From assembly GCF_907177275.1 (NCBI RefSeq), contig NZ_CAJSLV010000044.1:62001-126000 (forward strand): 64,000 nucleotides of DNA, given 5' to 3'. The notes beneath the pieces were generated by a model. The model saw only the letters and a list, made by a program, of their open reading frames with translations. It ran no database searches and was not told the DNA's origin. The position numbers were made by a program, and so were the translations under genes. Below, piece by piece: positions 49,350 to 58,884 of this stretch. Position 1 is the first letter of the stretch, and each line of letters opens with the position of its first letter. The stretch comes from Actinacidiphila cocklensis. GTDB taxonomy: Bacteria; Actinomycetota; Actinomycetes; Streptomycetales; Streptomycetaceae.

Positions 49350-49581
49350 GCGACGCCGGAACCTGGCCGCGGCGGCCGACGCATCGCCTGCCCTCCCCGC
49401 TCGGTACCTCACGCCCGAGGACCTGGTGGAGATGTTCGAGCTGCCCAGCGTCGAGACGGTGTACCAGTGGCGGCGCAAGCGGACCGGTCCCCGCGGCTTT
49501 CGTGTCGGCCGACACCTGCGCTTCGACCCTGCCGACGTACGGGCCTGGGTGGACTGCCAGCGTGAGGGGGTGGCCGCCTGA
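49342..49581 (+). CDS. xis: Excisionase (MerR/Xis-type helix-turn-helix)
   Basis: A 79-residue winged-helix protein: ARYLTPEDLVEMFELPSVET, VYQWRRKRTGPRGFRVGRHL, RFDPADVRAWVDCQREGVAA. The pattern is that of small Xis proteins that bend attachment-site DNA and bias the integrase towards excision. It overlaps rep at its start and int at its stop (TGATG), so rep-xis-int are translationally coupled, the order seen in pSAM2. Confidence 0.92.
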   Translation: MAERRRNLAAAADASPALPARYLTPEDLVEMFELPSVETVYQWRRKRTGPRGFRVGRHLRFDPADVRAWVDCQREGVAA

Positions 49582-50825
49582 TGGCCGGGCACATTCAGGA
49601 TCGCTGGTACCGGGTCGAGGCCGGGCAGGACGGCAAGAGCCGGAAGGTCAAGACCGAGCGCTACGGCTCGGGGCTGCGGTACCGCGCCCGCTATGTCGGT
49701 CCGGACGGCACCGAGAAGAGCAAGAGCTTCCCCGACCGGCAACGGCGGCTCGCGGAAGCGTGGCTCGCCCAGACCAAGGCCGACATGGAGCGGGGCCAGT
49801 ACGTCGACCCCAAGGCGAGTCGGGTCACCTTCCGGCAGTACGCGGAGCGCTGGCTCAAGAACCACGGGGCCGACCCGAACACGGGCTTCTCCATGGAGAG
49901 CCAGCTCCGGTTGCATGCCTTCCCCTACATCGGTTCCCGGCCGCTCGGCTCGTTCCAGCCCGCGCACATCCGGGACTGGGTGGGTGAGCTGGCTGCGGCC
50001 GGCGTCACTGGGTCGTACGCGCGGGTGATCTACTCCAACGTTCGCAGCGTGCTCAGCGCTGCCGTGGACGACGGGCACCTGCCCAAGAATCCCTGCGCGG
50101 CACGGTCGGTGAAGGCGCCCGTAGTCGAGGTGAAGCGCGTCACCCCGTGGACGACTGAGCGGGTCTTCGCTGTACGGACTGCTCTGCCGGAGCGGTATCA
50201 GGCAACCGTGGACCTGGGAGCCGGGTGCGGGCTGAGGCAGGGTGAGATTCTGGGCATCACAGTGGATGCGATCGACTTCGACACGGACACCGTGCACGTG
50301 GTGCAGCAGCTCAAGCTCAGCCGGAGCAAGGCGGTGTTCGCCCCGCCGAAGGGTGGCAAGCTCCGGGACGTGCCGCTGCCCGGCCCCGTGGCGGATGCCT
50401 TACGGGCACACATGAAGCGGTTCCCGCCGGTGGACATCACGCTGCCGTGGAAGGTGGCGGGTGGGCCGCTGGTGACCAGGAAGCTCCTCTTCACCGGGCC
50501 GATGGGTGGGCACGTCTGGCGCAGCTCGTTCAACCCTGACGCGTGGAAGCCGGCGCTGGCTGCGGCTGGGGTCATCCCGGCACGTAAGAAGGGTGCGGAG
50601 TACGCCTCTGCGCGCGAGCACGGGATGCATGCGCTGCGGCACTTCTACGCCTCGGTCCTGCTGGACGCTGGCGAGAACGTCAAGGCGCTGGCCGAGTACC
50701 TGGGCCACTCTGACCCAGGCCTGACCCTGCGGGTGTACGCGCACCTCATGCCGAGCAGCCAGGAGCGGACGCGCAAGGCGATCTCAACAGCTTTCACCGC
50801 TTCCAAAGACCACACCATTTCGTAG
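49581..50825 (+). CDS. int: Tyrosine site-specific integrase
   Basis: A 414-residue tyrosine recombinase. An N-terminal arm-binding region (RYRARYVGPDGTEKSKSFPD) and SAM-like core-binding domain (TFRQYAERWLKNHGADPNT) precede the catalytic domain with GCGLRQGEILGI (first Arg), HALRHFYASVLLDAGENVKA (H-x-x-R), GHSD and the nucleophile in LRVYAHLMP. All catalytic residues are present. It should act on the 25-bp gpmA site. About 700 bp separate it from attR, a region with repeated CAAATC motifs that may be its arm sites. Confidence 0.95.
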   Translation: MAGHIQDRWYRVEAGQDGKSRKVKTERYGSGLRYRARYVGPDGTEKSKSFPDRQRRLAEAWLAQTKADMERGQYVDPKASRVTFRQYAERWLKNHGADPNTGFSMESQLRLHAFPYIGSRPLGSFQPAHIRDWVGELAAAGVTGSYARVIYSNVRSVLSAAVDDGHLPKNPCAARSVKAPVVEVKRVTPWTTERVFAVRTALPERYQATVDLGAGCGLRQGEILGITVDAIDFDTDTVHVVQQLKLSRSKAVFAPPKGGKLRDVPLPGPVADALRAHMKRFPPVDITLPWKVAGGPLVTRKLLFTGPMGGHVWRSSFNPDAWKPALAAAGVIPARKKGAEYASAREHGMHALRHFYASVLLDAGENVKALAEYLGHSDPGLTLRVYAHLMPSSQERTRKAISTAFTASKDHTIS

Positions 50826-50869
50826 TCCGGGAACCCAAAGTCTGTTGCGACAGATTTCCCAGCATCACA

Positions 50870-50985
50870 GACGACCAAATCACAGCTAGAGATTCGTCCC
50901 CAGCCGCGAAATCCCGGGATGCAAATTCCCCGGATCCTGTGGGACCAAATCGCGGGCACCAAATCACCTCGAAGCAAATCGATCC
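50870..50985. promoter_or_regulatory. CAAATC repeat cluster after int (possible arm sites)
   Basis: ACCAAATC occurs at about 50874, 50943 and 50957, and GCAAATCG at 50974, with GCAAATTC nearby at 50920. Clustered short direct repeats between int and the attachment site are what integrase arm-binding sites look like. Inferred. Confidence 0.5.
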
Positions 50986-51186
50986 GTGAATCCCAATCCC
51001 TTCACCATCGCCTGTCCCCCTACGTTGCAGGCCAGACTCCCCATGAGGCAGACCCGGAAGCTCACTTCACCGAGGTTCGCGATGGCGTTGTCAAGCACTC
51101 TCCAGAAAGGGCTTGACAACGTCAACCCATTACCACCTGGGCATTTGCCTGACACTGAGTTAGAAGGCTAGGGTCAATAACGCAGG

Positions 51187-51219
51187 AAGGCCGCCCCGGT
51201 CGGACGGGGCGGCCTTTGC
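51187..51219 (+). terminator. Terminator after the integrase region
   Basis: AAGGCCGCCCCG pairs with 51205-51216 across a 6-nt loop, followed by TT. A typical Streptomyces intrinsic terminator that would end rep-xis-int transcripts. Confidence 0.85.
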
Positions 51220-51252
51220 TCACCTGCATACCTAGCAGCTATCACAAGTGAG

Positions 51253-51444
51253 GTGTCTATCGTGGCACAGATCCACTGGAGTATCGACGTCAGCGTCCGC
51301 CCAGCTCCCTTCGGACGTATCAGTCTCGGCGAAGTGGCCCTGGGGTACTGGGCAGGGGCTCCCCTGTGGGCTGCCCTGACGGTTGGCGCGCTGACGCTGT
51401 TCGACGTAAGGATCCGTCGCTGGCGGGGGCCCAAGCACGCGTGA
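51253..51444 (+). CDS. Short hypothetical ORF near attR
   Basis: A 63-codon frame from a GTG: VSIVAQIHWSIDVSVRPAPF, GRISLGEVALGYWAGAPLWA, ALTVGALTLFDVRIRRWRG. One possible membrane helix lies at residues 30-50. The ribosome site is poor (GTGAGG 5 bp upstream). It may be a small AICE protein or chance. Confidence 0.4.
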   Translation: MSIVAQIHWSIDVSVRPAPFGRISLGEVALGYWAGAPLWAALTVGALTLFDVRIRRWRGPKHA

Positions 51445-51471
51445 CGGCCCACACACGGCCCCGGCCGTGAC

Positions 51472-51513
51472 TATGCCCCCTGCCTAGCGGCAAACCCGCA
51501 GGTAGGGGGCATG
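51472..51513 (-). terminator. Terminator downstream of gpmA, supplied by the AICE
   Basis: ATGCCCCCTGCCT pairs with AGGTAGGGGGCAT (one G-T) across a 16-nt loop, 15 bp beyond the gpmA stop. A similar CAGGGGGCAT stands left of attL, so the element carries a replacement terminator for its target gene. Confidence 0.75.
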
Positions 51514-51522
51514 TTGGCGTCT

Positions 51523-51547
51523 AAGAACTACTTCTTGCCCTGGTTCT
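51523..51547 (-). repeat. attR, right 25-bp direct repeat
   Basis: Identical to 37607-37631. It contains the last five codons (NQGKK) and stop of gpmA plus 4 bp beyond. Integration here leaves gpmA intact because the element brings its own copy. Confidence 0.92.
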
Positions 51548-52286
51548 TCACTGCCTCGATCGCCGCCGCCGCCGCGTCCGGGTCGAGGTAGCGGCCGCCC
51601 GGGGTGAGGGGGCGGAAGGAGGCGTCGAGGTCGTAGGACAGGGGGATGCCCGTGGGGATGTTGAGGGACGCGATGTCCGCGTCGGAGATGCCGTCGAGGT
51701 GCTTGACCAGGGCGCGGAGCGAGTTGCCGTGGGCGGCGACCAGGACGGTGCGGCCGGTCAGCAGGTCGGGGACGATGGCGTCGTACCAGTACGGGAGCAT
51801 CCGGGCGACGACGTCCTTGAGGCACTCGGTGCGCGGGCGCAGCTCCGGGGGGATCGTCGCGTAGCGCGGGTCGTCGCTCTGGGAGAACTCGGTGCCGTCC
51901 TCAAGGGGCGGCGGCGGGGTGTCGTAGGAGCGGCGCCACAGCATGAACTGCTCTTCGCCGAACTCGGCGAGGGTCTGCGCCTTGTCCTTGCCCTGCAGCG
52001 CACCGTAGTGGCGCTCGTTGAGCCGCCAGCTGCGGTGGACCGGGATCCAGTGGCGGTCGGCGGCCTCCAGCGCGAGCTGCGCGGTGCGGATCGCGCGCTT
52101 CTGCAGTGAGGTGTGCACCACGTCGGGGAGGAGCCCGGCGTCCTTGAGCAGCTCGCCGCCGCGCACCGCCTCCTTCTCGCCCTTTTCGTTGAGATTCACG
52201 TCCACCCAGCCGGTGAACAGGTTCTTCGCGTTCCACTCGCTCTCGCCGTGGCGGAGCAGGATCAGCTTGTACGCAGCAGCAGCCAT
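51528..52286 (-). CDS. gpmA: 2,3-bisphosphoglycerate-dependent phosphoglycerate mutase
   Basis: A 252-residue glycolytic mutase converting 3- and 2-phosphoglycerate. The phospho-His motif is [12 protein letters not shown] (His13); other active-site parts are [54 protein letters not shown] and [20 protein letters not shown] (second His). ATG at 52286 gives the standard length. Its last codons form attR of the AICE. The Lys-rich tail (KNQGKK) is the integration site. Divergent from the MFS transporter gene. Confidence 0.97.
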   Translation of the reverse strand: MAAAAYKLILLRHGESEWNAKNLFTGWVDVNLNEKGEKEAVRGGELLKDAGLLPDVVHTSLQKRAIRTAQLALEAADRHWIPVHRSWRLNERHYGALQGKDKAQTLAEFGEEQFMLWRRSYDTPPPPLEDGTEFSQSDDPRYATIPPELRPRTECLKDVVARMLPYWYDAIVPDLLTGRTVLVAAHGNSLRALVKHLDGISDADIASLNIPTGIPLSYDLDASFRPLTPGGRYLDPDAAAAAIEAVKNQGKK

Positions 52287-52383
52287 GTCTCCGAGCCTAA
52301 TCGAAACTCCGTGGCACCTCGCGACCGGCCTCGGTAACATGCGCTGAGCACATGTGCCTGTTACAGAGAACGAGGGGGAGCCC

Positions 52384-53637
52384 GTGACGGCGATCAGCCG
52401 AGCGGTACGCGAGACGACCGGCGGCCTGCCGCGGCAGTTCTGGTGGCTGTGGACGAGCACGCTGGTCAACCGGCTGGGCGGCTTCGTCGTCACCTTCCTC
52501 GCGCTCTACCTCACCGTGCAGCGCGGCTACTCCGCCGCGTACGCCGGACTGGTCGCCGCGCTGTTCGGGCTCGGCGGGGCCGCGGGGGCGGTGCTCGGCG
52601 GGGTGCTGGCCGACCGGGTCGGGCGGCGGGCGACGCTGCTGGCCGCGCAGCTCGGCGCGGCGGTGACCACCGCCGTCCTCGGCTTCGTCACCGACCCCCT
52701 CGCCATCGCCGCCGTGGCCACCCTGGTCGGCCTGACCGGGAACGCCTCACGGCCCGCACTGTCCGCGATGATCGCCGACCTGGTGCCGGCCGCGGACCGG
52801 GTCCGCGCGTTCTCCCTCAACTACTGGGCGATCAACATCGGCTTCGGCGTCTCCGCGGCCGCCGCCGGCTTCATCGCCGCCGAGGGCTATCTGTGGCTCT
52901 TCCTCGGCGACGCCTTCACCACCGTGCTGTGCGCGCTCGTCGTCTACGCCAAGGCCGCGGAGACGATGCCGGCGGCGCCCGCGGACCGCGGCACGCACGA
53001 GAAGGCGGAGACGTCGACGCTGCTGGACGTCATGCGCGACCGGCGCTTCATGGCGCTGGCCGGCCTGACCTTCCTCTTCGCCGCCGTGATGCAGCAGGCG
53101 AGCTCCACGCTCGCGGTGGACATGGGGCAGCACGGGCTCAGCGCCCGGCAGTTCGGCCTGGTCGCCGCCGTCAACGGCGTGGTCATCGTGCTGCTCCAGA
53201 TGCCGGTCACCCGCGCCCTGCGCAGCCGCAGCAGCGGCGTCCTGCTCGCCGCCGGCTCCCTGGTGCTGGCCTGGGGCATCGGCCTCACCGTCTTCGCCAC
53301 CTCGGTCGCCGTCTACGCGGTGACCGTCGTCATCTGGACGCTGGGCGAGATCGTGCACGCGCCCGCCTCGATGTCGGTCGTCGCCGACCTCGCCCCGCCG
53401 CACGCCCGCGGCCGCTACCAGGGGATGTTCACCCTGGCCTGGTCCGCTGCCGCCTTCGCGGGGCCGCTGGCCGGCGGCCTGGCCCTGCAGTACCTGGGGC
53501 GCGACTCCGTGTGGCTGGGCTGCGCCGCCATCGGCACGGTGGCGGCCGCCGGCTACTACCTGCTGCTCCGCCCGCGCACCGCCCCGCTCCAGCCGGCCGT
53601 CCCGGTGGAGGCCGGCCGCGACCTCCCGGTCGCCTGA
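52384..53637 (+). CDS. MFS transporter
   Basis: A 417-residue major facilitator with 12 predicted helices. The loop 2-3 signature is [20 protein letters not shown]; motif C-like glycine-rich helices are [20 protein letters not shown] and [18 protein letters not shown] segments; the second half starts at [20 protein letters not shown]. The GTG at 52384 is favoured because GAGGGGGAG lies just upstream; an earlier GTG at 52354 is possible. It belongs to the MDR-type DHA1 group. The substrate is unknown. Divergent from gpmA with a short shared promoter gap. Confidence 0.9.
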   Translation: MTAISRAVRETTGGLPRQFWWLWTSTLVNRLGGFVVTFLALYLTVQRGYSAAYAGLVAALFGLGGAAGAVLGGVLADRVGRRATLLAAQLGAAVTTAVLGFVTDPLAIAAVATLVGLTGNASRPALSAMIADLVPAADRVRAFSLNYWAINIGFGVSAAAAGFIAAEGYLWLFLGDAFTTVLCALVVYAKAAETMPAAPADRGTHEKAETSTLLDVMRDRRFMALAGLTFLFAAVMQQASSTLAVDMGQHGLSARQFGLVAAVNGVVIVLLQMPVTRALRSRSSGVLLAAGSLVLAWGIGLTVFATSVAVYAVTVVIWTLGEIVHAPASMSVVADLAPPHARGRYQGMFTLAWSAAAFAGPLAGGLALQYLGRDSVWLGCAAIGTVAAAGYYLLLRPRTAPLQPAVPVEAGRDLPVA

Positions 53638-53725
53638 GGTCCCGTCGCGACGCCGTACGGCAGCGGTCGGCGGGCCGGCCTGCCACGGCCCCCGGTGCGC
53701 CGAGCCACCGCAGTAAACGGTTTCG

Positions 53726-54319
53726 TCAGACGTCGTCGCTGGTCAGATGCGCGAACGCGGCCAGATTCTTGGTCGACTCGCCGCGCGAGACCCGCCAGGC
53801 GTACTCCTTGCGGATCGAGGATGCGAACCCCAGCTCCAGCAGGACGTTGAAGGACCCGTCGGAGTTCTCCAGGACCGCGCCGAGCAGCCGGTCGACCTCC
53901 TCGGGGGTGACCGCGGCCAGCGGCAGGCGGCCGCTCAGATAGACGTCGCCCAGGTGGTCGATGGCGTACGTGACGCCGTACAGCCGCAGGTTGCGCTCCA
54001 GCAGCCAGCGGTAGAAGGCCTCGTGGTTCTCGTCGGGGCGGCGGACGACGAAGGCGTTCAGCGACAGGGTGTGGCGGCCGACGATCAGCTGGCAGGTGGT
54101 CGACAGCTTGCGGGTGCCGGGCAGTTGCGTGACGTACGTGCCCTGGCGCGGCGACTCCCAGGTCAGCTCCGACTCGCGCAGCACCTGCTCGATGACCCGG
54201 CCGGCGGCGGCCTCCGCGTCCGTGGGGGCGCCGTTCGCGCCCTGGCCGCCCCCGTCACCGCTCCCGTCGCCGCTCGCGTCCGCGGTCGGGTCCCCGTTCA
54301 CGTCCCTGGGCTCAGCCAT
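53726..54319 (-). CDS. YbjN domain protein
   Basis: A 197-residue protein. A disordered Gly/Asp-rich N-terminus (residues 1-38) precedes the YbjN domain: [80 protein letters not shown]. The family is a type III secretion chaperone-like fold of unknown role in actinobacteria. It directly follows mshA and overlaps it by 8 bp; this mshA-ybjN pairing is conserved in Streptomyces, suggesting joint expression. Confidence 0.9.
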   Translation of the reverse strand: MAEPRDVNGDPTADASGDGSGDGGGQGANGAPTDAEAAAGRVIEQVLRESELTWESPRQGTYVTQLPGTRKLSTTCQLIVGRHTLSLNAFVVRRPDENHEAFYRWLLERNLRLYGVTYAIDHLGDVYLSGRLPLAAVTPEEVDRLLGAVLENSDGSFNVLLELGFASSIRKEYAWRVSRGESTKNLAAFAHLTSDDV

Positions 54320-55673
54320 GGGCCGATCGTAGGCGACGGCGGCGCTCGAACTGCGCTGCCGCGTACACGTCGGCGGTGTCCGCCGCCGAGGCGTCCCAGC
54401 CGAAGCGGCGCGCGTGCACCGCGGCGGCCTCGCCGAGCGAGGCGCCCAGCAGCGGGTGGTCGACGAAGCGGCGCAGCACCCGGGCGTAGTCGCGCGGGTC
54501 GTGCCCGGGGACCAGGAAGCCGGTGCTCCCGTCGCACACCGCGACCGGCAGCCCGCCGACCGCCGCCGCCACCACCGGGGTGCCGCAGGCCTGCGCCTCG
54601 ATCGCGACCAGGCCGAAGGACTCGCTGTAGGACGGCATCACCAGCACGGTCGCCGCCCGGTACCAGTCGGCCAGCCGCTCCTGGTCCACCGGCGGCTGGA
54701 AGCGTACGACGTCGGACACGCCGAGCCTGGCCGCCAGCTTGTGCAGGGCCTCCGGCTTGGCCAGGCCCGTGCCCGACGGGCCGCCGACGACCGGCACGAC
54801 CAGCCGGTCGCGCAGCGCCGGGTCCTCGTCGAGCAGCACGGCGACCGCCCGCAGCAGCACGTCGGGGGCCTTCAGGGGCTGTATCCGGCCGGCGAAGAGC
54901 GGGATCAGCGCGTCCTGCGGCAGGCCGAGGCGGGCGCGGGCGGCGGCGCGGCCCGCGCCCGGCCGGAAGCGGTCGAGGTTGACGCCGGGGTGGACGACGG
55001 CGACCTTGCCGGGGGCGGCGGCGTAGTGCCGGACCAGCTCGCCCGCCTCCTCGTCGGTGTTGGCGATCAGCCGGTCGGCCGCGGCGACCACCTGGGTCTC
55101 GCCGATGACGCGGGCGGCGGGCTCTGGGGCGTCGTCCTCGGCGAGCGCGGCGTTCTTGACCTTGGCCATGGTGTGCATGGCGTGCACCAGGGGCACGCCC
55201 CAGCGCTCGGCGGCCAGCCAGCCGACGTGGCCCGACAGCCAGTAGTGCGAGTGGACCAGGTCGTAGTGCCCCGGACCCTGCCCGGCCCAGGCCTGCATCA
55301 GGCCGTGGGTGAAGGCGCACAGCTGCGCGGGCAGCTCCTCCTTGGCCAGCCCCTCGTACGGCCCGGCGTCCACGTGCCGGACCAGGACGCCGGGCGCCAG
55401 CTCGACGCAGGGGCGGCGGGCGCCGGTGGTCGACCGGGTGAAGATCTCGACCTCGATGTCGCGCTGGGCCAGCCGTTTGGCCAGCTCGACGATGTACACG
55501 TTCATGCCGCCGGCGTCGCCGGTGCCCGGCTGGTGCAGCGGCGAGGTGTGGACGCTCAGCATCGCGACCCGCCGCACCCGCCGCCCGCCCCGCCTGCGGT
55601 GCGGACGGTATGCGGCGGCAGCCGCACCGGCGGCGTCGCGCAGCCCGCCGAACCGGGACGTGTGCTGGGTCAC
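54312..55673 (-). CDS. mshA: D-inositol-3-phosphate glycosyltransferase MshA
   Basis: A 453-residue GT-B enzyme that makes GlcNAc-inositol-phosphate, the first step of mycothiol synthesis. The N-terminal domain shows [20 protein letters not shown] then [14 protein letters not shown]; the C-terminal UDP site has [20 protein letters not shown] and [20 protein letters not shown] with the E-x7-E motif. The GTG at 55673 with AGGA upstream is favoured over a TTG at 55712. Mycothiol is the main actinobacterial thiol, so the gene is core. It is translationally linked to the YbjN gene. Confidence 0.95.
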   Translation of the reverse strand: MTQHTSRFGGLRDAAGAAAAAYRPHRRRGGRRVRRVAMLSVHTSPLHQPGTGDAGGMNVYIVELAKRLAQRDIEVEIFTRSTTGARRPCVELAPGVLVRHVDAGPYEGLAKEELPAQLCAFTHGLMQAWAGQGPGHYDLVHSHYWLSGHVGWLAAERWGVPLVHAMHTMAKVKNAALAEDDAPEPAARVIGETQVVAAADRLIANTDEEAGELVRHYAAAPGKVAVVHPGVNLDRFRPGAGRAAARARLGLPQDALIPLFAGRIQPLKAPDVLLRAVAVLLDEDPALRDRLVVPVVGGPSGTGLAKPEALHKLAARLGVSDVVRFQPPVDQERLADWYRAATVLVMPSYSESFGLVAIEAQACGTPVVAAAVGGLPVAVCDGSTGFLVPGHDPRDYARVLRRFVDHPLLGASLGEAAAVHARRFGWDASAADTADVYAAAQFERRRRLRSAHG

Positions 55674-55878
55674 CTTCGTTCCTTCCGGCAGCCGTACCCC
55701 CGCGCTCAACAAGTGCGAACACCGGAAGACGGGGTTCCATTTCCGGCTTTGCCGAAGCGTGACGAAATCGCTGGACAGTGCCGCACCGGGAGCGTCCTCC
55801 CGGGGCCGCCCGGGGCTGGCCCCTGCCTTCCCGCCGCCTGCCCGCCGCGGGCCGGCCGAACCCGGTTACCCTCGCCGC

Positions 55879-56670
55879 ATGGGTGGTGAGCGGGCGGTCG
55901 GGGTGGTGACCAGGGGGACGACCAACCCGAACCGGCTGCGCCGGATGGACCGCTGGATCGCCGCCACCCACGGCCCGCAGCTGCGGCGGGCCGACGACCC
56001 GCTCGCGGTCGACCTCGGCTACGGGGCCGCGCCCTGGACCGCCGTCGAGCTGCTCGCGCGGCTGCGCCGGGTGTGCGACGCGGCGGAGGTGGTCGGCGTC
56101 GAGATCGACCAGGACCGGGTGACCGCCGCCCTCCCCTATACCCGCGACGGGCTGCGCTTCGTCCGCGGCGGCTTCGAGGTGCCGCTGCCCGGCGGGCGGC
56201 GGCCGGTGCTGATCAGGGCGGCGAACGTGCTGCGGCAGTACGCCGAGGACGAGGTCCCCGCGGTGTGGCGGCGGCTGACCGCCAGGCTCGCGCCCGGCGG
56301 GTTGCTGGTCGAGGGCACCTGCGACGAGATCGGGCGGCGGCACGTGTGGGTGGCGCTCGGCCCCGAAGGCCCGCGCACGGTCACCTTCGCCACCCGGCTG
56401 GGGTCCCTGCACCGCCCCTCCGACCTGGCCGAGCGGCTGCCGAAGGCGCTGATCCACCGCAACGTGCCGGGCGAGCCGGTGCACGCGTTCCTCACCGCCT
56501 TCGACCGGGCGTGGGCCGCGGCGGCCCCGCTGTCGGCGCTGGGCGCGCGGCAGCGCTGGATCGCGGCGGTGCGCACGCTGCGGGCGGACGGCTGGCCGGT
56601 GCTGGACGGCCCGGCGCGCTGGCGGCAGGGCGAGGTCACGGTGGCGTGGGAGGCGCTGGCGCCGCGCTGA
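55879..56670 (+). CDS. Class I SAM-dependent methyltransferase
   Basis: A 263-residue protein of a conserved Streptomyces family beside mshA. TRGTTNPNRLRRMDRWIAAT opens the protein; motif I is AVDLGYGAAPWTAVEL, the acidic end of strand 2 is VVGVEIDQDRV, and motif III-like GGLLVEGTCDEIGRRHVWVA follows. Substrate unknown. ATG at 55879. It is divergent from mshA across 205 bp. The unusual DLGYGAAPWT in place of a glycine-rich DxGxGxG suggests a specialised member, but SAM binding is still likely. Confidence 0.85.
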   Translation: MGGERAVGVVTRGTTNPNRLRRMDRWIAATHGPQLRRADDPLAVDLGYGAAPWTAVELLARLRRVCDAAEVVGVEIDQDRVTAALPYTRDGLRFVRGGFEVPLPGGRRPVLIRAANVLRQYAEDEVPAVWRRLTARLAPGGLLVEGTCDEIGRRHVWVALGPEGPRTVTFATRLGSLHRPSDLAERLPKALIHRNVPGEPVHAFLTAFDRAWAAAAPLSALGARQRWIAAVRTLRADGWPVLDGPARWRQGEVTVAWEALAPR

Positions 56671-56718
56671 GGTCCGCGAGTGCCCGCGGGGCCGCCCGAG
56701 GCGCCTCCGCGCCGTCGC

Positions 56719-56808
56719 TCAAGTCCCCCTCCAGGTCCGCCGAGTTCCCATCCGGGTCCCTGTCCAGGTCCCTGTTCAGGTCCCTCCCCAAGTCCCTCTC
56801 CAAGTCCG
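56719..56808. repeat. Degenerate 12-bp minisatellite
   Basis: About seven diverged units of AGGTCCCTGTCC, running for 90 bp in the gap between the methyltransferase and phosphatase genes. It is open in several frames; on the minus strand it would read as R-D-L-x tetrapeptides. It is unlikely to be coding because no start or ribosome site supports it. Confidence 0.7.
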
Positions 56809-57042
56809 CAAAAGGGCCGAATCGCCCCCACGGTTGCAGTGCGGGAGCGTGATGTGTGTCATGTGCGGATCCCCACATCGGGGGCGAAATCCCGCCCTGG
56901 CCACCGCATATGACGCTGACGGTTTCCCTGCGGCTCTCCCGTCACGTCGGGTTCAGCCACTAGGGTCTCTCAGACCAGGGGTGGCAAAGCAAGGCAAAGG
57001 AAAGACCTCGAATCATTCAGGGGACCGGAAAGGAGTCGCTTG

Positions 57043-58341
57043 ATGTCCGCTGCCAAGCGCGGCACCGAACGGCCCTCGGGCTCCGATCCCGGGGCGGAGG
57101 CGGCCGCCACCGCCGCAGCGCCGGAGGCCGCGGGCACGCCCGCGGTGAGCCTGCCGCGCCAGCGCCAGGACACCGCCGACGGGCCGCCCGCCCTCAACCT
57201 GCTGGTCGTCGGTGACGACCCGACCGGCGCCTTCACCGCGCCCTGGTTCCAGGACGGCGGCGGCCCCCGTATCCGCATCCTGCGGGCCGGCAACCTCACC
57301 GCGGCGGGCCGGCTGCTCACCGACGACGTGCACTGCATCCTGCTCGACCTGCCCGACGCGCTGGAAGGCGTACGGCACATGCTGCGGGTCGCCCCCGGCA
57401 CCGCCGTCCTGGTGCTGACCGACGGCGCCGACGACGGCAGCGCGGCCGAGGCCGTCCGCGTCGGCGCCCAGGACCACCTGGCCCGCAGCGACGTCGACGC
57501 CGGCAGCATCACCCGGGCGGTGCGCTACGCCGTCGAGCGCAAACGCGCCGACCTCGCGCTGCGCAAGCTCACCGAGACCCGGCTGCTGGCCCAGGAGAAC
57601 CGCAGGCTGGAACGCGGCCTGCTGCCCACACCGCTGCTGGAGGGCGCGGGCCTGCGCTTCGCCGCCCACTACCGCCCGGGCCGCAGCCGCGCCCTGCTCG
57701 GCGGCGACTTCTACGACACCGTCCGCACCTCCGACGGCGTGGTGCACGCGATGATCGGCGACGTCTGCGGCCACGGCCCGGACGCGGCGGCCCTCGGCGT
57801 GGAGCTGCGCATCGCCTGGCGCGCGCTGACCTTCGCGGGGCTCGGCGGCGACGCCCTGCTGCGCACGCTCCAGCAGGTGCTGGTCCACGAACGGGCCGAC
57901 GACGAGATCTTCGCGACGCTCTGCACCCTGGACATCGCGCCCGACGGCTGCAGCGCCGAGCTCCACCTGGCCGGCCACCCGGCGCCGCTGCTGGCGGGAC
58001 CTGGCAGGGTGCCGCGGCTGCTGCCCCACGAGGACGGCGGCCCGGCGCTCGGTCTGCTGCCCGACACGGTCGCCGAATGGCAGCGGGTGCCGGTCGCGCT
58101 GGACGGCGAATGGCGGCTGATGCTCTACACCGACGGCCTGATCGAGGGCCGGATCGGGGTGGGCACGCAGCGGCTGGAGCAGGACGGCATGGTCCGGCTG
58201 GTCTCCCGGCTGCTGGCCGCGGGCCTGCACGGCGACGCGCTGCTGGACGCCGCCGTCACCGAGGTGCGCGAGCTGAACGGCGGCGAGCTCACCGACGACG
58301 TGGCGGTCGTGCTGCTGGAGCGGACCGGGCTGGAGCCGTAG
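57043..58341 (+). CDS. Receiver-PP2C (SpoIIE/RsbU-type) serine phosphatase
   Basis: A 432-residue signalling protein. A disordered start is followed by a response-regulator receiver domain (LNLLVVGDDPTGAF, CILLDLPDALEG with the phospho-acceptor Asp, AVLVLTDGADDGS) and a coiled linker (RKLTETRLLAQENRRLERGL). The PP2C phosphatase domain has metal-binding Asp in LLGGDFYDTV, VVHAMIGDVCGHGPDAAALG, LMLYTDGLIEGR and ELTDDVAVVLLE. It should dephosphorylate an anti-anti-sigma factor in response to a phospho-signal. ATG at 57043 after AAGGAG. No partner kinase adjoins. Confidence 0.92.
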   Translation: MSAAKRGTERPSGSDPGAEAAATAAAPEAAGTPAVSLPRQRQDTADGPPALNLLVVGDDPTGAFTAPWFQDGGGPRIRILRAGNLTAAGRLLTDDVHCILLDLPDALEGVRHMLRVAPGTAVLVLTDGADDGSAAEAVRVGAQDHLARSDVDAGSITRAVRYAVERKRADLALRKLTETRLLAQENRRLERGLLPTPLLEGAGLRFAAHYRPGRSRALLGGDFYDTVRTSDGVVHAMIGDVCGHGPDAAALGVELRIAWRALTFAGLGGDALLRTLQQVLVHERADDEIFATLCTLDIAPDGCSAELHLAGHPAPLLAGPGRVPRLLPHEDGGPALGLLPDTVAEWQRVPVALDGEWRLMLYTDGLIEGRIGVGTQRLEQDGMVRLVSRLLAAGLHGDALLDAAVTEVRELNGGELTDDVAVVLLERTGLEP

Positions 58342-58363
58342 CGCGTACGCGGCTCGTCAGGGC

Positions 58364-58735
58364 TCAGCGCCTGCCGTTGTACGGGCCGTACGGCCCGTCG
58401 CTGCTGCTGCCGCTGTTGCGGCCGCGCAGCCGGCGGGCGGCGCCGCCGCGGCGGCCGCTCACCTCGCGGACCGCGGGACGCACGTCCACCATGTAGACGA
58501 TCACCGCGACCACGCCGATCACCGGCAGGAACGTCATGATCGGGAAGAACTTCATCACCAAGGCGCAGACGCCGAGGATGATCAGCCAGAAGCCCTTGTT
58601 GTTCTTGCTCGCCGCGCGATAGGCGTCCTCGCGGTGCAGTGCCGCGTCGACGAACGCGAACGTCGCGAAGAGGAAGAGCCCCCACGAAATCAGGGCCTGC
58701 ACTCCCAGGATCTGTGTGGTCAGCACGCCGTCCAC
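58364..58735 (-). CDS. DUF2516 family membrane protein
   Basis: A 123-residue protein with three membrane helices: ILGVQALISWGLFLFATFAF, NKGFWLIILGVCALVMKFF and IMTFLPVIGVVAVIVYMVDV. The VDVRPAVREV segment after the last helix and the basic Gly/Arg/Ser tail are typical of the actinobacterial DUF2516 family. Function unknown. In Streptomyces it is usually placed next to the HbhA-like and XRE genes, as here, so it may be part of that cluster. Confidence 0.9.
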   Translation of the reverse strand: MDGVLTTQILGVQALISWGLFLFATFAFVDAALHREDAYRAASKNNKGFWLIILGVCALVMKFFPIMTFLPVIGVVAVIVYMVDVRPAVREVSGRRGGAARRLRGRNSGSSSDGPYGPYNGRR

Positions 58736-58884
58736 CCGCCTTTGTCGTCCGCCGTCCGCCGTCGGCCGGCGCTGCCACCGTACCGGTCGTAGACCTACAA
58801 CGGGCCGGGCGCGCGATGCGTGCCCGGCCCGTGTGTCCTGCCCGCTCTCCTGCCCGGCACACCGCGCAGGGCCGGCAGTTTCGC

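Larger units (their letters stand above)
37607..51547 (+). mobile_element. AICE integrated in the 3' end of gpmA
   Basis: A 13.9-kb element bounded by identical 25-bp direct repeats. Its right half holds the complete AICE backbone in order: HATPase, NUDIX (Pif-like), GntR (KorSA-like), conserved tra-leader gene, FtsK-type Tra, Spd-like membrane proteins, RepSA-like initiator, Xis and Int. The left 5 kb is cargo and repeat DNA. The right repeat lies within the gpmA 3' end and the left repeat is the displaced original end. In AICEs, Tra moves double-stranded DNA between hyphae as one protein and Rep amplifies the excised circle. All backbone genes look intact, so the element may be active. Confidence 0.9.

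Noticed and set aside
48005..49987. A 660-codon open frame over rep and xis
   Set aside because: Pro/Arg/His-rich shadow frame of the RepSA-like gene; the real frame carries the HUH-like and cysteine motifs.
56636..56878. A coding gene with R-D-L-x repeats on the minus strand
   Set aside because: The 12-bp minisatellite is open in several frames, there is no ribosome site, and residues outside the repeat show no protein-like pattern.
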